The notes under the pieces were generated by a model, which was not told the origin of the DNA, did not search any database, and saw nothing but the letters and a program-made list of their open reading frames with translations. A program made the position numbers and the translations under genes. Positions 7,687 through 13,229 of a stretch of DNA of 18,357 bases are shown here, piece by piece. Numbering within the stretch: the stretch's first letter is position 1; each line of letters begins with the position of its first letter. The DNA lies in the NCBI GenBank assembly GCA_019414725.1, contig DXLM01000063.1:1-18357 (forward strand). Direction: 5' to 3'. This DNA comes from Bacteroides sp. GTDB taxonomy: Bacteria > Bacteroidota > Bacteroidia > Bacteroidales > Bacteroidaceae.

Positions 7687-8151
7687 ATGGGAAAATTTAA
7701 TAAGAGTGGCAAGCGCGAGATGCCTGAATTGAACACCTCTTCTTTGCCTGACCTTATCTTTACCATGTTGTTCTTCTTCATGATTGTAACAACTATGCGT
7801 GAAGTTACATTGAAGGTTCAGTTTAAGGTTCCTCAGGCTACAGAATTGGAAAAGCTTGAAAAGAAATCTTTGGTTTCTTTCATCTATATCGGTAAACCTT
7901 TGCCGGAATTCCAGAAGAAGATGGGTACTACTGACCGTATTCAGTTGAATGATAAGTTTGCTGAAGCATCAGAAGTTCAGGACTACATCTATCAGGAACG
8001 TGAAAACATGAAAGAAGCTGATAAGCCGTTTATGACTGTATCATTGAAAGTCGATGCTAAGACTAAGATGGGTATTGTAACAGAAGTAAAACAGGCACTT
8101 CGTCAGGCTTATGCTTTGAAGATTAACTATTCTGCTACACAGCGTCAGTAA
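7687..8151 (+). CDS. exbD: ExbD/TolR family protein, second copy
   Basis: A second ExbD-type subunit of 154 residues, only distantly similar to the preceding one. It has a basic N-terminus, one helix at about 20-37 with the conserved Asp (D22 in SLPDLIFTMLFFFM), then a periplasmic domain. The periplasmic part ends in a typical ExbD fold region (VSLKVDAKTKMGIVTEVKQALRQA, residues about 120-143 and then a beta-rich tail). It is last in the operon and is followed 22 bases later by a strong terminator. Two different ExbD proteins may form a mixed dimer in the channel or serve different TonB partners; the sequence does not say which. Confidence 0.93.
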   Translation: MGKFNKSGKREMPELNTSSLPDLIFTMLFFFMIVTTMREVTLKVQFKVPQATELEKLEKKSLVSFIYIGKPLPEFQKKMGTTDRIQLNDKFAEASEVQDYIYQERENMKEADKPFMTVSLKVDAKTKMGIVTEVKQALRQAYALKINYSATQRQ

Positions 8152-8173
8152 TAGTTTAAGATAAGCTATAATG

Positions 8174-8212
8174 AGAGAGGTTACTCCGTTGAAGAGTAAC
8201 CTCTCTTTTTTT
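8174..8212 (+). terminator. Strong intrinsic terminator of the exb operon
   Basis: A perfect 13-base-pair stem, AGAGAGGTTACTC (8174-8186) with GAGTAACCTCTCT (8194-8206), has a 7-base loop and leads into a T run to 8212. It closes the exbB-X-exbD-exbD transcript. Confidence 0.93.
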
Positions 8213-8345
8213 ATTGAGATAATCAAAGTATGCCGTTTCTTATTGTCTTTCAGGCTTATTCTTGCAGATTCTGTTAGATTAAAACGAATATTCAGAAATA
8301 TTAAAGGGAGGTAAATCTATAATGAAAAGGCCAGTATGCTCCATT

Positions 8346-8536
8346 AAAATGGAGCTGTATCAAAATAAAAAACTGAGATAGGTTTACTTATCATCTATAT
8401 AAATTACGACATAAAAAACTCCTGCTTTTAGTCCTATTATTATAATAAATAAAGACTAAAGCAGGAGATTTTATTTCTCAGTTTTAATCTGTAAGATTTT
8501 TACTTTCGCTGTTCTATTTTGAAACAGCCTCATTTT
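8346..8536. mobile_element. MITE-like nested inverted repeat carrying a terminator
   Basis: The outer ends, 8346-8366 and 8516-8536, are inverted repeats matching at 18 of 21 positions, with GAGCTGTATCAAAAT at the left and the complement of ATTTTGAAACAGCCTC at the right. Inside these sits a perfect 10-base inverted repeat (AAAACTGAGA 8369-8378 / TCTCAGTTTT 8476-8485), and inside that the 14-15 base stem at 8419-8467. The 191-base length, terminal repeats and lack of coding capacity fit a miniature inverted-repeat transposable element. A target duplication cannot be defined because the ends are A/T runs. It could instead be an ordinary long hairpin. Confidence 0.5.
8419..8467. terminator. Bidirectional terminator hairpin
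   Basis: CTCCTGCTTTTAGTC (8419-8433) pairs with GACTAAAGCAGGAG (8454-8467) with one bulged T and a 20-base AT-rich loop. On the minus strand it is followed by a run of six Ts, so it can end the M64-GNAT transcript. On the plus strand it is followed by ATTTTATTT, giving weaker termination. Confidence 0.7.
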
Positions 8537-8690
8537 TAGAAAACACATTATCTTTTGGTAGCGTCTTTCTATTTTCGATAAAGATATTCAAGCGTCAACT
8601 TATACGATTATCTTTATGCAATTAGAGATTGGTATATCTTCAGCTATATTTATGTGTTTATGAGAATTGCGATGGTAATTGAGGCCGTTT

Positions 8691-9236
8691 CTAATTTACA
8701 TTATATACTTTTTGATAGATCTCATTTCTTATTTCAGGATATTGCGGATCTATGTTATCTGTTCCAATATACATCAGATATAAAGGTACTCCTTCACCTC
8801 CCTTTCTGTAGGCTGGCTGAATGTAGTCTTTTTCACAAAGAGAAAAGCCACATCGCTTATAAAATTCTATCCGGCGCTTGCTCATTTCATCTTCTGGTCT
8901 TTCTACTTCCAAGATGATAATTCCTGAGAATTTCTTTTTGAGAGCTTCCATGATAAGTTTACCATAGCCTTTATTACGTATGGCTGGTGAGGTAGCCAAA
9001 TGTTCTACATATCGAAAACCATTTAATTCCCAGACTGTAATCAATCCGATAAGACTCTCTTCTTTTTCATCCACGTTTTCTGTAATCAAATAGCAGTGGA
9101 ATAACGGGTTGTTGTCTGTATTAAACCGTTGGCAATCATCATCTCTGCGCTCGTTAAGAGGAAATGACTGATGTAAAAGTTCTTCTACAAAGTCATAATG
9201 TTTGTGATTCGTTTGGATTTTGGTAAATGTCAACAT
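8691..9236 (-). CDS. GNAT family N-acetyltransferase
   Basis: Gcn5-related acetyltransferase of 181 residues, using acetyl-CoA to acetylate an unknown amine. The acetyl-CoA pyrophosphate loop RNKGYG lies at 87-92, preceded by the beta-4 strand (FRYVEHLATSP, 74-84). The beta-5 strand (IIILEVERP, 106-114) and the FYKRCGF motif (125-131) complete the core fold. The C-terminal tail after about 155 is charged and outside the core. It begins 13 bases after the M64 peptidase gene on the same strand, so the two are co-transcribed. It ends well before the hairpin at 8419-8467. The substrate (small molecule, antibiotic or protein) cannot be inferred. Confidence 0.88.
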   Translation of the reverse strand: MLTFTKIQTNHKHYDFVEELLHQSFPLNERRDDDCQRFNTDNNPLFHCYLITENVDEKEESLIGLITVWELNGFRYVEHLATSPAIRNKGYGKLIMEALKKKFSGIIILEVERPEDEMSKRRIEFYKRCGFSLCEKDYIQPAYRKGGEGVPLYLMYIGTDNIDPQYPEIRNEIYQKVYNVN

Positions 9237-9249
9237 GGTTTTAAATATT

Positions 9250-10539
9250 TTAATCGGTATAGAAATGAATTGTTTTTTCGAGTGAACGTTCGCAAACAGG
9301 ACAGAAACGAGGTGCTTCGTTTATTTTCATTCTGCATTCTGTTGTCGGACGATAGATTCCTTTTAATGTATATCCTCCTCCTTCGTATACACCTACTTTA
9401 GTGTATATCGTATTAGGGTCTGTTTCTGCTGGAGTGGGGACAGGAGTTTGTGCCGGAAGCATATCTTTCCATTTGCTTTCAAAATCAACCAGTGTCGTTA
9501 TATTAGGTTCCCATGGTTCTACGCTATATGGGTATTGCGGACTGGGAGCTGTGTCATATGCATATTCGTCACCTAATCCTCCGAAACTATGACCTAACTC
9601 ATGTACTACTACGGGCTTAAACATCGGGTGATGTGCCGTAGTCAGCAAGTATGAATTATAGATACCTCCTCCACCGTAAGTGTCAGTATTGGCCAGAATA
9701 ATGATATGCTCATAAGGAATGCCAGCAAGCCAGTTATGCATGGCTTTTACGCTGCGAGTTGTCAAGTAGCGATCGGAATAGAATGTATCAAAATGAGAAC
9801 TGACAGCAGTATTTTTCCATTTCCTTTTTCTCGGAATGCTCACTCCACTATCGTGAGAAGGTGTAGCTACTGCTACGACGTTGAAACGTTCTTTCAGATG
9901 CTTGAATGGTTCGTGAGCAAATATTGCTTCACAAGCAGTCTGGGCGTCTTTGTAGAAGGTTTCCATTTCGTCTTCGGTATATCCTTCAGCCATGATAGCG
10001 AGATCAATACATTTTTCGGGTGTACCGTTTTGAAGCAGATAGCGATGAGGAGTTATATGCGTTGTACCGCGTTGGTGAATAAGGATATCATCCGGATTGA
10101 TTTCATGCGTGAGTGAAGCACAGGCCTGATGATAAACGTTCTTCAGTTCGATGGTTACCGTTGCTGGTTGTTTAGGATAGGGAAGTAAAAAAGTGTTTTC
10201 GAATCCCCTGGTCACACGGCTGGCTTCCTCTTCACTTACCCATTCTTGGAATAGGCTGGAAAAGGATGTACGGTATATTACCTTTCCAGATGCCTTATCT
10301 TTCATTGTAATCTGTCCGTTGCCTTCTAACGGAAGTTTATCAAGAAAATTTCTTCTTCCGGCCCATCCGGGAAGTGATACCAGTTCATCAAGGCTTATTT
10401 CTTGTTTTTGCGCATTTCCGTTGAACAAATAATCTACTCTCAGTGTTTTATTAATAAAGAAATCATCGAAGTTTTGTGCATATGCTCCAATCTGCGTGCA
10501 TGCTGAAATCAGCAATGCTGCCCATATATTTTTTCTCAT
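9250..10539 (-). CDS. Peptidase M64 family zinc metallopeptidase, exported
   Basis: A 429-residue exported protein of the M64 family, named for the Clostridium ramosum IgA protease. The zinc motif HELGHSFGGLGDEY is at 313-326, with H313, E314 and H317 as the HExxH core and the downstream D/E as probable third ligand and family signature. An N-terminal beta domain (about 25-150) precedes the catalytic domain (about 160-425). The N-terminus is a signal sequence. It may be cut at AYA-QN (after 21), or lipidated at C14, since ISAC fits a lipobox; the sequence does not decide. Two Cys (C413, C416 in FCPVC) near the end, with C402, could form a further metal or disulfide site. Many Bacteroidales homologues exist and their substrates are mostly unknown, so IgA cleavage is not implied. 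It leads the GNAT gene by 13 bases. Confidence 0.9.
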   Translation of the reverse strand: MRKNIWAALLISACTQIGAYAQNFDDFFINKTLRVDYLFNGNAQKQEISLDELVSLPGWAGRRNFLDKLPLEGNGQITMKDKASGKVIYRTSFSSLFQEWVSEEEASRVTRGFENTFLLPYPKQPATVTIELKNVYHQACASLTHEINPDDILIHQRGTTHITPHRYLLQNGTPEKCIDLAIMAEGYTEDEMETFYKDAQTACEAIFAHEPFKHLKERFNVVAVATPSHDSGVSIPRKRKWKNTAVSSHFDTFYSDRYLTTRSVKAMHNWLAGIPYEHIIILANTDTYGGGGIYNSYLLTTAHHPMFKPVVVHELGHSFGGLGDEYAYDTAPSPQYPYSVEPWEPNITTLVDFESKWKDMLPAQTPVPTPAETDPNTIYTKVGVYEGGGYTLKGIYRPTTECRMKINEAPRFCPVCERSLEKTIHFYTD

Positions 10540-10562
10540 AATTCAAAAGATTTAAATTTTTA

Positions 10563-10605
10563 CAAAGATAGGACTATCTGCCAATTTACTGCTAAAACAA
10601 AGATA
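10563..10605 (-). promoter_or_regulatory. Tandem -7 boxes upstream of the M64 gene
   Basis: The minus strand carries TATCTTTG twice, at 10570-10563 and 10605-10598, 35 bases apart, both perfect TAnnTTTG matches. Neither has a clear TTG 19-21 bases upstream. The nearer lies 23 bases before the M64 ATG. Confidence 0.5.
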
Positions 10606-10615
10606 AAAGTTATAA

Positions 10616-10658
10616 TTGGTATCTAGCGTATGGAATAAATATACTATATTTGTACCAA
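10616..10658 (+). promoter_or_regulatory. Lrp-type gene promoter box flanked by an inverted repeat
   Basis: TATATTTG at 10645-10652 is a perfect -7 box 21 bases before the ATG of the regulator gene. TTGGTA (10616-10621) and TACCAA (10653-10658) form an inverted repeat that brackets it. This would suit autoregulation by the encoded Lrp/AsnC protein, but the half-sites are short. Confidence 0.4.
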
Positions 10659-10673
10659 ATAAAACATTAATCA

Positions 10674-11156
10674 ATGGGACATCATCAATTAGACAAATTA
10701 GACGAACAGATTTTGCGCTTGATTGCTGACAATGCTCGTATTCCATTTCTGGAAGTAGCTCGTGCTTGTAATGTCTCGGGTGCAGCGATTCATCAGCGTA
10801 TTCAAAAGTTGACAAACTTGGGAATACTGAAAGGCTCCGAGTTTATAATAGATCCTGAAAAGGTCGGTTATGAAACTTGTGCTTATATTGGTTTGTTTCT
10901 GAGAGATCCCGAACAATTTGATTCGGTGACAGAAGCTCTAAAATGTATTCCCGAAGTGGTAGAGTGTCATTATACAACCGGACAATATGACATGTTCATA
11001 AAGATTTACGCCAGAAACAATCATCACTTGCTAAATATTATCCACGATAAGTTGCAGCCTTTGGGATTGGCGCGTTCGGAAACCATTATTTCTTTCCGTG
11101 AGGCTATTAAGCGTCAGATGCCGATACAAGATTTGGTGGACGATGATGAAGAATAA
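10674..11156 (+). CDS. Lrp/AsnC family transcriptional regulator
   Basis: A 160-residue regulator with an N-terminal helix-turn-helix (about 5-60: LDKLDEQILRLIADNARIPF, VARACNVSGAAIHQRIQKL, then the wing GILKGSEF). A C-terminal ligand-binding and oligomerising domain follows (about 68-145) with the YDMFIKI strand (104-110) typical of this family. These proteins usually bind an amino acid and form octamers that wrap DNA. The effector is not predictable here. The C-terminus is acidic (DDDEE). The gene is divergent from the M64-GNAT operon with only 134 bases between, so regulation of that operon or of itself is plausible. Family assignment is firm; target genes are inference. Confidence 0.93.
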   Translation: MGHHQLDKLDEQILRLIADNARIPFLEVARACNVSGAAIHQRIQKLTNLGILKGSEFIIDPEKVGYETCAYIGLFLRDPEQFDSVTEALKCIPEVVECHYTTGQYDMFIKIYARNNHHLLNIIHDKLQPLGLARSETIISFREAIKRQMPIQDLVDDDEE

Positions 11157-11188
11157 CCTGATATATTGAGTATAGAGATATAAAAAAG

Positions 11189-11246
11189 TTTCCCCACTTA
11201 AAAACAGACTTATCTGTAAAAAGAAAGTCTTTTTTAAGTGGGGAAA
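11189..11246. terminator. Long bidirectional hairpin terminator
   Basis: The left arm 11189-11211 (TTTCCCCACTTAAAAA, a bulged C, AGACTT) pairs with the right arm 11225-11246 (AAGTCT, TTTTTAAGTGGGGAAA) over 22 base pairs with a 13-base loop. It lies between the regulator gene and the convergent DUF4834-like gene and can serve both directions. Confidence 0.85.
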
Positions 11247-11279
11247 TTATTTTGATATCCTTTGAATATTCTCAGTTTC

Positions 11280-11567
11280 TTATTCCTTTACCTCTTCAAA
11301 GTCAATATATTCACCCTCGTCACTTCCAAATATCTTTTTCCTGCCCGATGTAGTTTCATTGGGCTGACGCTGTGAATTGCTTTCGCTGGAAGATGATGAG
11401 TTATACTGACTGTTTCGTGAACTCGTATTAGTCGAGGAAGATGCGTTTCCGGTTGTCATACGACGACCGATTCCTAATATTGTACGTATCACCTTGGAGA
11501 TTAAGGCAAGTCCGATAACAAGAATTATCAGAGTGAAAAAAAATAGAAATCCTAAAATATGAAACAT
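11280..11567 (-). CDS. Small membrane protein, DUF4834-like
   Basis: A 95-residue protein with one N-terminal transmembrane helix (about 3-28, FHILGFLFFFTLIILVIGLALI) followed by a basic segment. A low-complexity Ser/Asn/Thr-rich linker runs from about 40 to 75, and a short conserved-looking tail (GRKKIFGSDEGEYIDFEEVKE) ends the protein. The build matches my memory of DUF4834, a Bacteroidetes-restricted family without known function. It is third in the psd-pssA operon, 55 bases after pssA. That leader contains an inverted repeat (AACAATAA 11592-11599 / TTATTGTT 11611-11618). A link to membrane lipid synthesis is suggested only by position. Confidence 0.75.
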   Translation of the reverse strand: MFHILGFLFFFTLIILVIGLALISKVIRTILGIGRRMTTGNASSSTNTSSRNSQYNSSSSSESNSQRQPNETTSGRKKIFGSDEGEYIDFEEVKE

Positions 11568-11622
11568 AGTTATTGTTTTTATTCATAAAGTAACAATAAC
11601 CGTGCCGCGATTATTGTTTTAA

Positions 11623-12327
11623 TTATTTTTTACGTGTTGCCAATGACAGGAGAATATACCAGATAATGACCGCTGCTATACCGCTTAACTGGAAAATGAT
11701 AAGCAATGGCAGACTGACAATCAAAAATATATAACTGACTTTGTTGTGTCCCCAAGACAAATCTTTAAACTTCAATGAGAACATTGGCAGTTCTGCGACA
11801 AGCAGTAATGACATGACTACCACTAATACAAAAAGATAGATAGCATTAAAATTGTCGGATATTAAAAAAGAATGTCCTCCTACAGCCAATGAAGCCCAGA
11901 ATAATGCATTGGCAGGCGTAGGCATGCCGATAAAAGAACTGGTCTGGCGTTCGTCTATATTAAATTTGGCTAGTCTTAATCCCGAGAATACAGCAATCAG
12001 AAAAGCCGTGTATGGCATAATGCCTGCTACCGGCATTAAAAAATCCGGATAATATACTTCCTTGAACAAGGAAAAAGCAATGGCTGCCGGAGCCAGTCCG
12101 AATGTAATGTCATCAGCCAGTGAGTCTAGTTCTTTACCGATAGGAGATGATACATGTAGCAAACGTGCGGTCATTCCATCAAAGAAATCGAACATAGCAC
12201 CTAATACAATGAATAATAAGGCTTCCTTATAATTGCCATGAAAAGCCATATACGCAGCTATACAACCTGAAAACAAGTTGCAGCTTGTAAGTGTATTGGG
12301 AATATTGCGAACGATTGCGTTTGCCAT
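11623..12327 (-). CDS. pssA: CDP-diacylglycerol--serine O-phosphatidyltransferase
   Basis: Integral membrane enzyme of 234 residues that joins CDP-diacylglycerol and L-serine to give phosphatidylserine and CMP. The CDP-alcohol phosphatidyltransferase signature DGx2ARx8Gx3Dx3D is complete: D50, G51, A54, R55, G64, D68, D72. About six to eight hydrophobic segments fill the rest of the protein. The family is the Bacillus-type membrane-embedded PssA, not the phospholipase-D-like enzyme of E. coli. It starts 20 bases after psd, whose enzyme uses its product, so substrate flow and operon order agree. Confidence 0.95.
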   Translation of the reverse strand: MANAIVRNIPNTLTSCNLFSGCIAAYMAFHGNYKEALLFIVLGAMFDFFDGMTARLLHVSSPIGKELDSLADDITFGLAPAAIAFSLFKEVYYPDFLMPVAGIMPYTAFLIAVFSGLRLAKFNIDERQTSSFIGMPTPANALFWASLAVGGHSFLISDNFNAIYLFVLVVVMSLLLVAELPMFSLKFKDLSWGHNKVSYIFLIVSLPLLIIFQLSGIAAVIIWYILLSLATRKK

Positions 12328-12347
12328 GTTTTTGCTTCCTTCCTGTA

Positions 12348-13043
12348 TTACTTTAATTTTGCTATGACAGTCTGATTACCTGTTGTCTTTTGCCCCATCT
12401 TAACGCACACTTCAGTTCCCAGAGGCAAATATACGTCTACACGTGATCCGAATTTTATGAATCCCATGTGTTCGTCAATGTAGCAGTCTTCTCCTTTTTC
12501 TGCATAAGTAACGATACGGCGTGCTACTGCTCCCGCAATCTGTCTGGCCATGACCGTATGTCCTTCCGGAGTATCTATTACCACCATCGAGCGTTCGTTT
12601 TCTGTACTCGCTTTCGGTAACCATGCTTTCATGAAACGTCCGTTATGATGATCAACGTGACGAATAACTCCATCTACCGGATACCAGTTGGCATGAACGT
12701 TTGTAATATCCATAAAGATAGAAATCATCAGACGACGGTCATGAAAATATTCATGCTCATCTACTTCCTCTATCACAACGATACGACCATCGGCAGGGGC
12801 TACGACAATTTTTTCTGTTTCACCATCGAACAGACGGATAGGGCAACGGAAAAAATTTGCCATCAGCAGGTAAAGAATGATGCTGGCAAAAGCTATGATG
12901 TAGAAAGGCATTTTGCACTCTAATCCCCAATACAATGCTGCGTTGACAATAAGCAATAAAAGTGCGCTGGTGATTAGAATGTGAGTACCTTCCCGGTGTA
13001 ATCTTATTTTCTTTATCTTTTTTATTTTGTTCAATCGGGTCAT
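12348..13043 (-). CDS. psd: Phosphatidylserine decarboxylase proenzyme
   Basis: A 231-residue proenzyme that decarboxylates phosphatidylserine to phosphatidylethanolamine, using a pyruvoyl group made by self-cleavage. The cleavage site is G199-S200 (FIKFGSRVDVYLP). The Asp of VAPADGR (D85) and the His of NVHANWYP (H118) complete the Asp-His-Ser set. Two hydrophobic segments (about 21-40 and 46-64) anchor the N-terminus. This short form without the long N-terminal domain of E. coli Psd belongs to the Psd-A group, where GS replaces LGST. It leads the psd-pssA-DUF4834 operon, and a full promoter lies just upstream. Confidence 0.95.
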   Translation of the reverse strand: MTRLNKIKKIKKIRLHREGTHILITSALLLLIVNAALYWGLECKMPFYIIAFASIILYLLMANFFRCPIRLFDGETEKIVVAPADGRIVVIEEVDEHEYFHDRRLMISIFMDITNVHANWYPVDGVIRHVDHHNGRFMKAWLPKASTENERSMVVIDTPEGHTVMARQIAGAVARRIVTYAEKGEDCYIDEHMGFIKFGSRVDVYLPLGTEVCVKMGQKTTGNQTVIAKLK

Positions 13044-13063
13044 AACAAAGTTTATTTATCGTG

Positions 13064-13095
13064 CAAAAATATATTTAATTTAAAAACCTGCCAAA
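13064..13095 (-). promoter_or_regulatory. Bacteroidetes-type promoter for the psd operon
   Basis: On the minus strand TTTG (13095-13092) is followed 20 bases later by TATTTTTG (13071-13064), a full match to the -33/-7 pattern. The latter box lies about 21 bases before the psd ATG. Confidence 0.7.
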
Positions 13096-13174
13096 TAAAC
13101 AACCGTTAGAATTGTCCTTTATGCCTTTTTTTTACTAAAAAGTATTCATTCGTTACAAGTTTTATCGTTTGTAG

Positions 13175-13205
13175 TTGGTTGTTCTCCGAAAGCTCGGTAT
13201 CTTTG
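13175..13205 (+). promoter_or_regulatory. Promoter for dnaE
   Basis: TTGG at 13175-13178 followed after 19 bases by TATCTTTG at 13198-13205 fits the Bacteroidetes pattern. It places transcription start near 13212, so the TTG codon at 13179 that opens the reading frame cannot be the translation start. The ATG at 13230 is favoured. Confidence 0.65.
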
Positions 13206-13229
13206 AACTCTGTTTTTAATAATGAAAAT

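Larger units (their letters stand above)
8213..8690. other. 478-base intergenic stretch without a recognisable gene
   Basis: This stretch lies between the convergent exb operon and the GNAT gene. No conserved protein is seen in any frame. It holds a perfect 8-base-pair palindrome (GCTCCATT / AATGGAGC, 8338-8355), the nested inverted-repeat structure at 8346-8536 and AT-rich filler. An in-frame micro-ORF of 19 codons begins at 8322 after a GGGAGG, but it runs into the repeat and resembles nothing I know. Confidence 0.7.

Noticed and set aside
8322..8381. A 19-codon micro-ORF after GGGAGG
   Set aside because: It runs into the repeat at 8346 and its product matches nothing recognisable. GGGAGG-like sites are also weak evidence in Bacteroidetes.
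8654..8917. An 87-codon plus-strand frame over the end of the GNAT gene
   Set aside because: It is antisense to a well-supported gene and has no motifs.
13179..13229. A longer DnaE start at TTG 13179
   Set aside because: It overlaps the dnaE promoter, and family members start at MQDFVHLHVH, encoded from 13230.
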